Shown one piece after another: positions 20,801 through 33,293 of a stretch of 64,000 nt of DNA. The stretch's first letter is position 1, and each line of letters begins with the position of its first letter. Source of the stretch: Lateolabrax maculatus (taxonomy: Eukaryota > Chordata > Actinopteri > Acropomatiformes > Lateolabracidae); NCBI GenBank assembly GCA_031216445.1, contig CM062210.1, forward strand, positions 13,527,501 to 13,591,500, given 5' to 3'. Under the pieces are notes generated by a model. The model did not search any database, was not told the DNA's origin, and worked only from the letters and a program-made list of their open reading frames with translations. The position numbers were made by a program, and so were the translations under genes.

Positions 20801-21355
20801 TCAAATATGGAGGAGTTTGTTGGGTTGGGAAATCAAATGACATATCATATAAAGTTCTCACTGGTCTTATTGGGAAACCACATTAATGACTGTGGTGACA
20901 GCGGGTGGAGTTTGACTTTAGAGTGACATTCAACCACACATCATTTAGAACAGCGTGGCTCCATTGCTGTGGCTTACAAGTAAAAAAAAAACTTTGAATG
21001 GGGAGCAGAAGATGTTATTTTCTTTAATTCAATGAAAAGTATAGTTAACTATCAGACCTCTCTGAACCTCTTCGATGCAACCTGAATAGATGAATCATTT
21101 TTGTCCTGAAGAAGTTGCAAAGCAGATACAAATGAGAAAATGTAAATGCAGCCTCTGTGAATTCACTATGGGCATCCTCTTTATCTCCCTCCATGGCCCT
21201 GGTGCACACTTTCAAAGTGTGCAACGCAAATGAGCTCTGTCTTCTTTCAGTAGTCACCTAAATTAAAGCAGCCACAACTAAGGGCTGGGGCTGAACGCCA
21301 AAGCTTTGCAGTGGCAGCACCATGTTTAACACAAGTTCCATTAAAAAGAGCCCAT
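17386..21355. other. Intergenic AT-rich stretch, no gene seen
   Basis: Includes (ATC)n at 17850-17886 and a CT repeat at 19394-19424. The rest is unique AT-rich sequence without coding character, splice-bounded ORFs or recognisable transposons. A GC-richer patch at 20030-20190 has an open frame but no recognisable protein. Confidence 0.6.
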
Positions 21356-21359
21356 TACT

Positions 21360-21640
21360 ACTACTGAAGGAAACGATGCCCGGGGCCTCTCTAAAGTGTT
21401 GCGAAAACCTCATTGATAATTAAATGTTGGTTACCCCCGGTATGCATCGCTCCCGCACTTTGCTTACCAATCAAACCTCCGCCCACCACTGCTGCCATTT
21501 GCTCTCTCTCCTCGGTGTTTATCAAGGAATCATACAGCCCTCTAATAGGTGCCAATTAGAACCAATGGGGGCTCTGGGGTTAATTATTCCCAACACATTA
21601 TTTGATTGAGCGTATTTAGAGCAGTACAGTGCCGGGGAAA
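21360..21640. promoter_or_regulatory. Candidate conserved non-coding element
   Basis: About 280 bases of unique, balanced sequence with two TAATTA homeodomain palindromes (21417-21422 and 21581-21586), CCAATTAGAACCAATGG near 21552, and an AP-2 consensus GCCCGGGGC at 21378-21386. The last is compatible with AP-2 feedback. No coding signal. Appearance-based call. Confidence 0.4.
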
Positions 21641-21729
21641 GAATGGTGACAGGGGTAACGGTAGATAACGCCTTAGTCTTTGTTGATGTACACTTACAGT
21701 GACAGACACATGCATGCTAATGTGCGTGT

Positions 21730-21773
<44 letters not shown>

Positions 21774-22690
21774 CCAAATCCTGTTCCTAAGCAGCTGAAA
21801 TGACTTACTTCCTCTTCCTAAAGCATTAAGTATTCTTAATTTGATTCTGTGTTGTACTTCATGCCATATGTTCATGTAAAACAATACAAAATGGAGGGAA
21901 CGGCCTCATGTTGCACACCCCTTGTTTAAAACCACTGCCAATTGATTTGATTAGGATTGCACATCTTGGTATTCAAAGTCCTTGCTTTGCATGCTCGCTC
22001 ATAACTGCTCGTGTTGATCTCTCAAGGTAGCGTGGGAATATAGACAGCAGGATAAAACAGGCAACTTGTTAATAATTTGTATTGTTGAATAATCTCACTC
22101 ACTGTTGAATAATAAGAAATGCCCCAAATGTATTAGATTTTGCTGCTGAAGCAAACAAACAAAAACAACAACCAGTGAAAAATCGTTACGCAGGTTCTTT
22201 CAAGTGCAACGTAGACTGTATCGCCATCAATAATACAATAATATGTGAAGAGGGAGAAACAAATGTGGATTCAAGCAGCTCTCCTTGAACAGTAAACACT
22301 GGCAGGAGAAGAAAGTAAAGAAAGAACAAGACAAAAAAAAATGATATACACAATGAGCAGTAGGTATCTGATTTATGCTGGGCAAATAGATAATAATCAT
22401 TACGCCCAAATAGTGCCTCTTCTCAGTCACACAGCAAAGAAGCAAAGACATAAAAGTAAGTTGAGAATAAAGCTTTTGACAGGTTGCTAATGGATCGCTG
22501 TAGGCCCATCTGTTTCACTGCAAATAGAGAAATGGTGGGGTTTTGATTTGGGTGTTGAAACTGTTACCACTGTCACTGTAAACAATAATTGTCAAACATA
22601 TTTACCTCGCAATCGCTTTAGCAGATGTTCCGCTTTTTGTTTCAAGCGTCTTTTTTGTGTGTTGTATCTCCCCTCTGCAGACACACCACA
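21641..22690. other. Intergenic stretch, no gene seen
   Basis: A pure (CA)n repeat at 21731-21770 and otherwise AT-rich unique sequence. Confidence 0.6.
21731..21770. repeat. (CA)n microsatellite
   Basis: Pure CA repeat of about 20 units. Confidence 0.97.
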
Positions 22691-22693
22691 TGC

Positions 22694-22950
22694 CCCACCA
22701 CCACCACCACCACCACCACCACCACTGCTGCACCCCCAACTAGAATATTGAGCAGGTATTTGCGAAAGGTGCTCCAGGGCACAGAGTGCGAGGGATTGGG
22801 TGGGGTGGGGCGGCGGGGAGAGGGGAGGAGAAGTGAGAGGGGAGGGGAGTGGGAGGAGGGAAAGGGAGAGAGAGGGAGAGAGAGAAGGAGGGATGAATTA
22901 TCTGGGCCCTTCATCAGCGGTTCAGCCCCCTCCTCCTCCTCCTCCTCCTG
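22694..22950. repeat. (CAC)n, G/A-rich tract and (CCT)n
   Basis: CAC trinucleotide repeat 22694-22724, strongly purine-rich sequence 22795-22895, CCT repeat 22929-22950. The long open frames here come from these repeats. Confidence 0.9.
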
Positions 22951-22954
22951 CTCC

Positions 22955-23080
22955 TGCCCATCGTGGAGCCCTGAGGGCCCGGGGAGGCGGCCCCGTGCCT
23001 CGCAGCCATGCAACCTCTTTATCACTCTAATCTGTTAATTGTAGGCGCTCAATTGGCACATGGTGGCTTTTTATTAGAGC
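22955..23080. promoter_or_regulatory. Small candidate regulatory element with an AP-2 type palindrome
   Basis: Unique sequence after the repeat cluster. GCCCTGAGGGC at 22968-22978 is a perfect palindrome that fits the AP-2 core (CCTGAGG). AT-rich homeodomain-like cores (CTGTTAATTG) follow near 23032. Confidence 0.3.
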
Positions 23081-26000
23081 CTCCCAACATTAACTACACA
23101 GAGAATGTAGAAAAGCTGTGGCCCTTGTCTTCACTGTTTTACTCTTTCTTTCAACCATTTAAAGCAGAAGTAAACCCGTATACTCTGTACTTAGCATTCT
23201 TCATTTAGCAGGACTCATAATGGTCTCACATTCTTCACACTTAGACTTCTAAAATCTGATTTATAATTAATACAATTAACATTTGGATAAACTGGCAACA
23301 GTAACTTATCCACTATACTTGATGTGTCTAGCTTAGAAGCTAACAAAGAATAAAAAAAAAACCCCATCAAAAAACCATCACGCCTATTCAAAATGAGCGA
23401 CACAATTTATCTCTTTCCCTTTTTTCTTTAACCCCTTGATGTTTTTCCCTCACAATGGAGGCTTGGCTCTTTAAAAGGAGCATGAATGCAGAGATGACCC
23501 TTTACTGCAGGCAAGTGATCAGCAGATCTGATCTCAGGTGTTCAGCTCTCCTCCCTCTGCTCCTCCTGCTGCCTTTGTGCAGATGTTACAGTGAGCCGAT
23601 CCCCTCGTCCGGGGAGACTCTGCGAGATGACTGGTGGAAGGCCAGAGGTCTCCCCCCTGTCCCGTCCAGGCTTGTCTGTGGCGACTGCTCCCGTCCCTTT
23701 GCAATTTCTCTGCCGGCTCCTTTGTTTGTCAGACTTGTGGTTTGTATCAGTGAGACGGCTGAGACGTCCACAGGTCTGTTTGAAAACTAAGAGGGGTGGG
23801 GGGATTTGCTCGGGCTGTCCAGGTGACACAGACATGAATGCGCTCTTCACACGCATTCACACACCTTCAATGCTTTCTTGTGGCCCAAAACAGCTTGTGT
23901 TTATTGTCAAAAGACTGATTAGGAAAAGGACCCCTCTCTGCTGGCGCTCCCAAGCTCTCACAAAAGGTCAACAGCAGCTAAATTCGGATAAATCAGTGTT
24001 ATTTTCTGTGCAAACATTATTCTCGATATCAGCATTCCACCAAAAAGCATCTGTTACATGGCTGTGACTAATTCACAGTGTAGTCAAATGGTGTGCCACA
24101 AAGGAAGATAGCAATTTTTTATTCAAATGTATGAAATGTTTTTATGTAGATTATATGAAGAGAACCAAATTACTTGCAAAGAAGTTGAAATTCAAAAGGC
24201 AATTTGTGTGTTTGTGTAGAGTCACTGCTCAGAAGTTCCTTTTCCAGTTTCAAAGGTATGCATGGTGTGCCTGACGATTGACGCTTTAAAATGTTTGATG
24301 TCAAAGTAGCAAAGGGAGGGTTATATTTTCAACAAAGTTTTACCTCATGAATCCCACAGAGAAATGCAAGCCTGCAACTTGGTGACAGAACAATGGAGTG
24401 AGCGATTTATGGCTGGCTATTAACAACTCCGGCTTTCATGCCCCCATACTGCAAACAGGTGTTTTACGAGTCTGCCTGCTGTTTATTTCCACCAACTTTC
24501 AGAGTTTCCATTTCTACTCCTGACCAAGGGTTAAAAAAATTAAACAGCTCAGTAGATGACAGCTTCAAATGACATGGTTTATACTTTCTTCCTGTTTGGT
24601 TTTATATTTGACTGAGTAAGAGAGAAAAAAAAGGTTGAGAAGAAACACAGGTCCCTTTGCAGATGATGACTAATGATTGATCACTGACTAAGCCTCTTTT
24701 TATTGGTTCTTTCGCCACAGAAGCAGAAGAATTAGTGCTGCAAAAACATTACAAGTGCCGTGGAGGACATAGAAGGCATGTCACTGCCTCAATTGCAAGA
24801 ATTCAAATTGATTTAGGTATAAACATGTCAGGCTCACAATCATCCTCTCACCAGTTCTGCCACCAGCAAAACCCCCCGATGTCCTTGGCTGCTTTTTTCT
24901 CTTGTGTCATCGTTCATGTCAGATTCACCAAGTCACTTGTGGCAAGAAACAGGAAAACAAAAAACATCATAAGTTGTATTTGGACAGACAGAGATTCAGT
25001 TTGTTTAATGTGTTCAATTCTTCACATGCAGGATAGACTTTTGGCTCCCGCTTCCATCCGGTCTTTGTGTATGTGTAGAGACAGTTTTCGAAGAAGAATA
25101 ACTTCCAGGAGAATATATTTCTGACTGAGCATGTGTTAGTGTTTGCACTTGTACAGTTTGTTTGAGCATGGGTTCTTGTGATCGTATTTGTTTTGAGTGT
25201 ATTTCTTGAGTCTTAGAATGTGTGCTGTAATTTGCACATTTTCAATGTGTCTGTGTTTGAATTTGTGCTTCTCTGAGTGGAATGATTTGTGTGTTTGAGC
25301 GAGAAAGCTTATTAAAAACTCTTCGCTGCAAAGCATTTATCTTGATTCTGTGGCCTGGTCACAAGGACTCCATGCGACAGACAACAGAGGGTATGATACA
25401 GAACTAAACACACCATGAATCTGTCTATTTTGGGTCAACAGTGCCACAAAGTGCAGCTGCAGAAACTTTCTGGGCTCCGAACAGTCCTCAATCACATCTG
25501 CTCACACTCTGCACAGTTACGAGTATTGTCATTAATTTAAGGATTGACTTCAGATTCAAGCCACATTTATATTTTAGGCACTTAGCTATGCTTGAGCGAC
25601 TCCGATGACTGAGTGCAGCAGAGTTGGCTCAAAAACTTCCAGTCAATAATGAGGAGAACAAGTGGAGAAAGTTGACAGACAATATGTAAGAGATATTCCT
25701 GCATTCTTAACCTGGTGCTGTAGTTTCAAACATATAAGTTTGATCAATTTGGATCAATGGAGGAGAAACCTGTGGGAAAGGAAAGAGAGGATGTGAAGCG
25801 TTTCCTGAATGGATACATTTTCAGGTTACAGCAGAAGACAGGGAGTAACTCTGTCATCCTGCATGGAGTGAAACTAATCTAATACACTTTGAGGAATGTA
25901 AGTGGGCCAATGCATACAAGGTGTGAGGCGACGGCCTGTAAACAAAACTCCTGAAGGGTTTAATTAGAAACTGACCCTCATACAATATACCTTTTGGAAA

Positions 26001-29000
26001 ACCAAACCAAATCTAACCTAAAAGTGCTGCCATAGCAACTTCAGCAATTTGCTGAGATTTTACTGTAACGTCAATGTAGGTTTAGACAGGTCTTAAGGAT
26101 ACAACATGTCCTGAAATCCAGAACAAGTCTTGTTGACTGATCGACTTGTTAGCCAACTTTCACACTGAGGCAGGAGTGAACGATTTTACTGTACGTCTCA
26201 TTGCTTCAAACATTTCTCGTAGTTAAACAAGAAAACTAGCCTGCGAGGAGCAACCCATGTCACAGGAAAATATGTGCTGAAGCTGAAACAAATGTGAAAA
26301 TCCTCCTTCTCCACGTTGTTGCTGTGGGGATTTTTCTAGTTAATTCCTCTTGGTAGAGGAGAAACAGCATTGCAACATTATAGCAAGTATAAAGTGGGAC
26401 TTGTCTATATGTGTATGTGACCGGTTTAAACTAATTGTCTGTGTAGTGAAGCATTAGCTGTTTCCTGTTCTGTTGACAGATTTGTCATTGGTGGCCAAAC
26501 TTTGCAGTGGGCTGAACATGCCACGCTCCAGACCGCACTCCAGTTAAATAGCTTTTATTGGGTGACTTTTCGCCAGGCTAAATGGGGATACATTTTATTC
26601 GTAGTGTTTGGGGAGAGCCTGGGGTGTGTACGGCCAACATAAGTGGAAAGGCTTTGCAACTTAAAGGAGCCCTTACCTTCCGGCACTGTTTTATTACAAC
26701 TACTGTTTACATCTCCCAATACATCCTAAGTATTTCCATTATTAAGTTTGGACAAATCATTTGCCTGGGGTTCAAGGTAGTATGCCATTGAAACATGATC
26801 CTACTGTTGATCTTATTACTGCCAAACCAAACAAGCAGAAATCAATTTCAGCAGGAAAGGTAAAGGAAGAAGAAAAAAAAGAGGAAATTAGATCAAAACG
26901 ATCGGGGGTGGTGGTTGCAGCTGTGGGTGCAGGAGAGAGGTGGGGCTACGAGGTGTATATGCCACGAGTGTTTGTTCGCTGCCCAAACAAGTTGACAAAT
27001 AGTGAGCCGTAATTTCTAAGGCATTAAAATATTGTACCTTTCTACAAAGCTGCTCACACCCAGCTCCTGCCCTGGAGGTGAAATCAGACACCTTGGATTA
27101 TGTTTTTTTTTCATATTCATCACATACTGTGCTTGGTTTTAAAGTCTCACTCCACACTGTGAGAAAGTATGTTCCAGCTGCTTTGGCTTTACTAACGACG
27201 CCTCAAGTCTGATTAGTTGACAGTTTAAAGCTTTTTAGACACCGGTTTTTCATTTCATAGATTGACTTAATAGAGTGTTAATGAAAATGCAGGTGCTGTT
27301 TCTCCAGACTGTACATCCTGTATTTATTATTTGTTGTTTGGAAGAACTTCCACACAAATGTTCTGAGTTAATTAAACATAAAATTGATGTCCTATAAGCA
27401 AATATAGCAAGAATTGAGTCCAGCAGCTTTTACTCAGATCTTCTAAGTGTTTGCAAGGATGTTAGAGTTGAAGCTTTAAATCTATTTTTTGCTACCTTTA
27501 TTCAAAAACCAGCCTAAAAACAAAGACAGGGTAAAGTGCAGTGCTGTGTCCCACTGGACACTAGTGAATTAGTCTGGTCCCAGCAGTGGCCTATCCCAGG
27601 AGAACTTCCACCCCTGGAGAAAAATGAGTGAGAAAAGGATGTGATAGATTAGCCCTGGGAGGAAATGCAAAGCAGAGGTTCTGGCAGCAGGCCACTTGGA
27701 ACCCCTATAAAACAGCAACATGCATAGTCTCTCTGCTATAGCCTTCACATTTGGGTGGCACTGGAGAGGAGAGGAAAGCATGACGATGCGTTAACACTGT
27801 TAATACCAGATGAGTGATGTCATGGAAAAGTTGGCCATGTTTCGCAGCCTGTACCACCACCTCCTCCCCCATGTTTGTCCACGCAGGGGATGACAGTTCA
27901 CAAATACACATACTAATTGCACACAGTAAATGTTTGTGTTTGTGCTTCACAGTTTAAAGAACGTTGACAGTGCTTGCAGCATCAGAATCTTTATTTACAA
28001 TCTATGTATATTTGTGTATGTTTATGTGTGTGCAGACTTTGGCAGTGGAAGTTGTTGTGAATATAGGATCTGCCTATGATGAACGTGAACGGACAAGTCT
28101 ATGTGAGAATTCCATTGCAAACTTATTTCTAGGCTTATTATGCTAAATATTACAAAACAAACTAGGCCATTTGCATTCTGCTTTCACATGGTTAAACCCC
28201 TGGTGCAGAGCCTGCTACTAACATATGGCATATTCCTTAAAGATCATACATATTTCAAATATGTTAATATGGCCTGGAATATATGCAGTGTGAGGTTACA
28301 AAACGCACATTAGAAAGCCATGAATTAATCTCATGAAAAATGCAAACCTGTCTAATTATTCTTTGGGACAATCATCAATTGCAAAACAGCTTCTTGCATT
28401 CAGAAAGAGAGAACAAATAGTTGAGGGGGAAATGCTTGCTCCTCTTCTGCATTAGCATTAATGTGTTAAGCACTGCAGTAGTTTCCAGCACTGGTCAGTC
28501 AAGCAGGCTGATCGAAACCGACCAGAATTCCCAGGTACTTTCACCCTCTTACGTCATGTAGCAGAGACAGTAATGAGTGAAGAAGCTCGTTCTCTCAGTA
28601 TGTAAATCCTTGGGAATGTGCAGGGGCCCTTAATGTTACACAAAGTTGATTTTCCAGCTTTGCTGCTTTAAATGGCTTTGTGAGTGGGGCAAGGATCACT
28701 AGCAAGCTCCTGCATGCACACGTTTACCAAAAGTTACTAGAGAGTGTGAGCACAATGCCATGCGGTCACTGCGTCTCTTTCTGTCTGATTTGCATCAGGT
28801 GGCAGCTGAAAATGTTTGACCACAAGAGAGCAATTAAAGACACATTCAGAACAAGAAAACAAGTTGAACAGATGCTGTTCCAAGGATGGTTCTCGAAAAA
28901 TTCACAGCACCTTGTTCAAATTAATTCTGTCAATCAAATGCACTGAATAGCAAAGCTTTATGGCTGTTATCTTTGCAGAAAGCTAAGGTCTGGTTTACAT

Positions 29001-29544
29001 ACTCTGTTGTATGTGCTGTACTGTGGAATTGTCAAGGCAGTCAACCTGTCTGTTTGAAGCTGTCACTCACAGCGGTCAGTGAAAGACGATAGCATGTCAA
29101 TGTATGCTCACACCAAACAAAATCATAAAGCAGGAAGAAGGTACCTTAGATTTTTGACAACACACAACTTTCATTTAGGCCTAATACTGTTTATTACACC
29201 AACAGCTAAATAAAACATAGCGCTGACTTGACAGGCTAATGTATCTCCCTACACTCAAGTCAAAACATATTTATCTTGAAACTTTAAAGAACAGCTGCAT
29301 TTCATCTAACAGGAGCTTGGCCTTAAAAACAGCGCTCTCACCACTCCTTTACCGCTCACAAATCTAAGAGAAGACAGCATTTCTTTTGATGCCAGACAAC
29401 CCAAACGGCAAACATAATACTGTCTGCAAAGTGTGAATATTTGTATCTTTTTTTTCCCTTCCACTTCTCTTTTTTTCTGCCTGCCCTGCTGTCTGCCTGT
29501 GTTGTTTTGAAGCGGTGAATAGATTTAAAAGATGCAGGATGACA
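23081..29544. other. Long intergenic stretch, no gene seen
   Basis: About 6.5 kb of mostly unique, AT-rich sequence, unusually poor in microsatellites compared with the rest of the window. No ORF has a recognisable domain. The hydrophobic frame at 23455-23790 lacks any family signature. Homeodomain-like cores are scattered, but I cannot bound further elements with confidence. Confidence 0.55.
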
Positions 29545-29745
29545 AGACAAAGAGCTGGGGAATAGCCCCCGGGCGCTTGTGCTTTAAGTCATGCCATTTC
29601 CTTGCATGGCAGGCAGCCCTAAATAAGTTACTTATAAGCATTTATTGATGCACAAGTGTGGCATCTGTTCCTAGGCTGCGGTTCTGGATGTAATTAGCTC
29701 AGAACCTTACGCACTTCAATCAAGCGACACATTAAGAGATACAAC
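29545..29745. promoter_or_regulatory. Candidate conserved non-coding element
   Basis: Unique, balanced 200 bases with an AP-2 type GCCN4GGC at 29565-29574 and TAATTAG at 29691-29697. It is bounded on the right by a C-rich tract near 29745. Confidence 0.38.
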
Positions 29746-29819
29746 TCCCCCACACCCCCCTCCCCTTCAATGTTTCTTCCTCATTCCCTCTTTCAATCTC
29801 TCTCGCTTGGGTGTTTTAC

Positions 29820-30010
29820 TCATTCACACTGCGCGGAATCCTCCATGCACAGTAATTACTCCACGATAACCTCCATCATCATTATCGTTATCCTCTCCAG
29901 CATTCAGCCCGCATAGTGGGGATTGCTTAACTGTAAAGCCGGAGAGGTCCTGCAGTAGTGTGGGGACTCGCTTTGATGACATCATCGCAGATAAAGGGAC
30001 ACTAAACAAT
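29820..30010. promoter_or_regulatory. Candidate conserved non-coding element
   Basis: Unique sequence with a CpG scatter, CAGTAATTACTCC near 29850 and a CRE-like TGACATCA near 29978. It lies about 75 bases beyond the previous candidate, so the two may be one enhancer. Confidence 0.33.
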
Positions 30011-32154
30011 CAAATAGGCACATGAAATCAGTCACTGGTTCAGGCGTGAGCTATTTCACAGAGGCAGATTTGAAACGACCCCTGAAATTCTTTTAATAGG
30101 GTTTGTTTCACTGTGTACGGATCGCTTTGTTGCCTTGTGTGCGCACACACAGACATACCGTGGTGTGTGTTTGTCTCTGTGTGTCCGTGTGCATGTACTT
30201 AGGCATGGCGCAAAGAGGAATTAAATTTGATTAATTTCAGACGGATTTTGAAAATATAAACTATTCATTTTGTTACATAGAACACAAGAGAAGGTTTAAA
30301 CCTAGCCCAGGGGTAGAGCCTTTGTGTTGAGTCTCCTTTGAAATTACTGAAGGCTTTTTATTGAGCTCTTGACATGATAGATAAACCATACAGTGGATTG
30401 AATGGCCTTCCTCTGCAGCACCCAGTAAATGCCATTTGCCATTAACAATGCTGCAGTGGGGTACATAAACCATTAATATAACCTTTATGACCATGCGGTC
30501 TAACTGAGCATGTCTCCGATACGCAGCTCCTCTTCTGATGGACGTGTTAGCTGAGGCCTCCTCTCAGTACCACTAAAAGAAGAATTTAATTGCACCAAAC
30601 AGATGAGATGACAGACATTAGCTTTTTAAAGGCTGTCGTAAAATGGAGACAGGATGAAAAACATAAGAACGGGTACACCTATCTCCTGCAAACTCCAGCC
30701 AATAAAAACTGTACCTCACCGTGGAGAAACAAAATGCATCTTGTTGTTTCTATGTGGTCTGACAAAGCCAGCAACCAGCAACAAGGAGTCTATGGCCTGC
30801 TGGGTGGGTTCAACTGACGTGACAGGACGAGTGCCTCTTCCAGGCCAGGGGTGTGGAGAGGGTGGAGACTGACAGGCGATCAGTCACAGGATGAGTGGGC
30901 CCAGTATAGAGACCTGTGGGGTGCCACAGACCCTTGGCCAATCCAGCAGGGCCTGGCCATTGATCATCACCGGGGGCCTATCGAGGAAGGGATGTGACTA
31001 AAGCAGGCATGCGTGGAACAATGGTCCATAGTTTGGCCGACGTGCTTAAGCAGCTGGGCGTCAGTGCCTTTAATAGAAGGGGTAGACTCCCTCTATATGG
31101 TCCACAAAGCATTGTCTGTTTCTCCCCTTGGACAGAAAAGGTGGTTTTCTGCGAGGGGCCGTACCCACTATCATGTGGTGGCTTTTTCCCCTCAGCCAGC
31201 AGCCTCCATCAGCTGAATGGACTTTGTGGCTGACATGGTCTATATGTTTGTGTGTGGACGGAGGGGGGAAGCGACAAACGAAGAAAGCAGCCCATTGAGT
31301 CACATAGCAAGGGGGAGAACACACACAGCATATCACAAGGGAGCATCTGGTAGGAGGAATGTGTACATGATGTCAAATGATAGTCCAAAGATAGGCCTCC
31401 CTTCATAAAAACTGGGGAGGGTGATAAAGGGCAGCCCTAACAAGAAGAGTCAAGAGGAAGGGAATCTTGTTTGTGTTGCCTTGTCGGAGAGTTTTCTTAA
31501 TGGGGTTCGTTGGCAACGCAGTGCAAGATTGGGGAGGTCTTGCCGTCTCGTGACACATGAGCAGGAATGTTTCCATGACCGAGTAAAGTGTCTGACTCAA
31601 ATTGTGCGGTTGGCTAGAGGAACAGACAACACAATAGCTTCTTCCCCGCCCATCCCCTTCAACATCCACACCAAGTGTGTCTGTCTGGAAAGATAAAAAA
31701 AAGTTTCGACGAGCATGCGTGCAAATCCACCTTGATCCGTCCCCTGAATGCACACTTACTGTCAGTGTAGGCCAAGACATGTTCAGACGCATGGGAGCTA
31801 TTAAGATTTCCTGCAAACACCTGCTATAATGCTGTGCAGTTTAAGTACGGCTATCAAATCACCACCTGTCCATGGCACAGGTATCAGGGAAGATAAGACC
31901 TTATTTCATGGCCGTCTTTAAGTGTACTATAAAAATGTGTGTATCTGTTATTTGGCAGCAGGATAACCATAGAGACGTTACCCTTTAGGTTCAAGCCCTT
32001 AAGTCCTGTGTCCTATGGGACCAATTAAGTATCATTATATAATTATTATATTATATACAGATATATCTGGTATTGCTAGTGGTACTGTATTCTTTATGTC
32101 TATTAATCTTAGTTCTTTAAACCTCAAATCTCTAAAACAATAGTTTGGGGGAGC
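30011..32154. other. Intergenic stretch, no gene seen
   Basis: Short CA/GT tracts near 30145-30190 and otherwise unique sequence. Overlapping open frames on both strands at 30994-31816 show no domain and no consistent splice context. Confidence 0.55.
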
Positions 32155-32520
32155 CCAGGAATTACGTCCATATTGGATGATTCTGCGCCTCATAATCTAC
32201 ATCCAATGCCAACATTCAGTGCTAATGCAGGAAGTAGTCTACCCCATATGTAGCAAGGCACATACCACATCTTTCATGCAGGACGCCACAGTTTTTTACT
32301 CGTAACCATGATCTCTCCCTGCCCTTAAACAAGTGTTTTAAGAGCCTAACCTCAACCATAGTTTATTTGCTATAATCACAATCTTTCCCTAACCATAACC
32401 ATACCATAGTTGCCAGCTGCACGTATCGTAGAATGTAAGAATTTAAAAAGTGTTGGCATTGGATGCAAGCATTGTCAGTGAACATAATCGGTCATCCAAT
32501 ATGGATGTTTTTGTCTGGCA
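32155..32520. mobile_element. MITE-like non-autonomous DNA element with nested inverted repeats
   Basis: TCCATATTGGATGA at 32167-32180 is the exact reverse complement of 32492-32505. Inside it, CATCCAATGCCAACA at 32200-32214 matches the exact reverse complement of 32451-32465. Weaker pairing continues outward (CCAG at both ends). The interior has the CCTAACC/TAACCATAACC-type sequence common in small fish DNA repeats. There is no ORF, so it would be non-autonomous. Exact ends and target duplication are not clear. Confidence 0.75.
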
Positions 32521-33249
32521 ATATGGTTGTCTGGTGAAAATGTATATTTTCTTATTGCCAATTGTGGGTAACAAATGAGATGGTTTGTCCTGTAAGGTAT
32601 AAGAGGACCTCAGTGGGTGTTCTTTATGCCAACATTTTTATGCGTTACTTCAGTGTACAAAACACATTTAACTCATAGAATGATGGACATTAATAACCCA
32701 AAGACTGACTTTTGAAACTGATGCACATTTGTACTGCATTTGATCAGGCTGCATGGTTGTCCTACTGCCTTCACGGTAAGATTAATAACATTTTATAAAA
32801 TATTCCATGAGAGAATTAGGAGTGCCCATGCTCCCAGAGTCTTGCAATAAATGGCTGTCGTCCCAGCCACCCAGCCTCAGAGCTTCATACACACCAAGTG
32901 GAAGCGGGAAAAAGAGGCTCAGGGAGCCATTTATCATGCACTTGTCAGATCTTGACCTCCTTACCATTAGCAGGCAGATGTCGCCCAGCATTCATATGCA
33001 CTCTGTGTCTGAGCATTCAGGATAAGCCAGGACCACCAGTCAGTTTGAATATAGACATATACATTTGCACACACACACACATACACACACATATAAACAA
33101 AACACACAACATTTGTATGTCAGTGGGGACAGACCCTGGGTAGGGTAGAGTGAATGGTGGTTGTGGGCAAGTCACGGGGGAACACTCACCTCGGCTCTGA
33201 AACCCCCCCGCTGGTTGACCTACCCACCTCCCTCTAGTGTATCTTTTAG

Positions 33250-33293
<44 letters not shown>

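Noticed and set aside
23455..23790. 111-residue frame with a leucine-rich hydrophobic stretch
   Set aside because: The hydrophobic run is internal, there is no splice context, and overlapping frames exist on the other strand.
30994..31816. Overlapping ORFs on both strands
   Set aside because: No domain, no agreement with splice signals, and mutual overlap indicate chance frames.
31977..31999. GGTTCAAGCCC resembling a tRNA B box
   Set aside because: No proper A box at the right spacing, and the flanks do not fold into a cloverleaf or end in a SINE tail.
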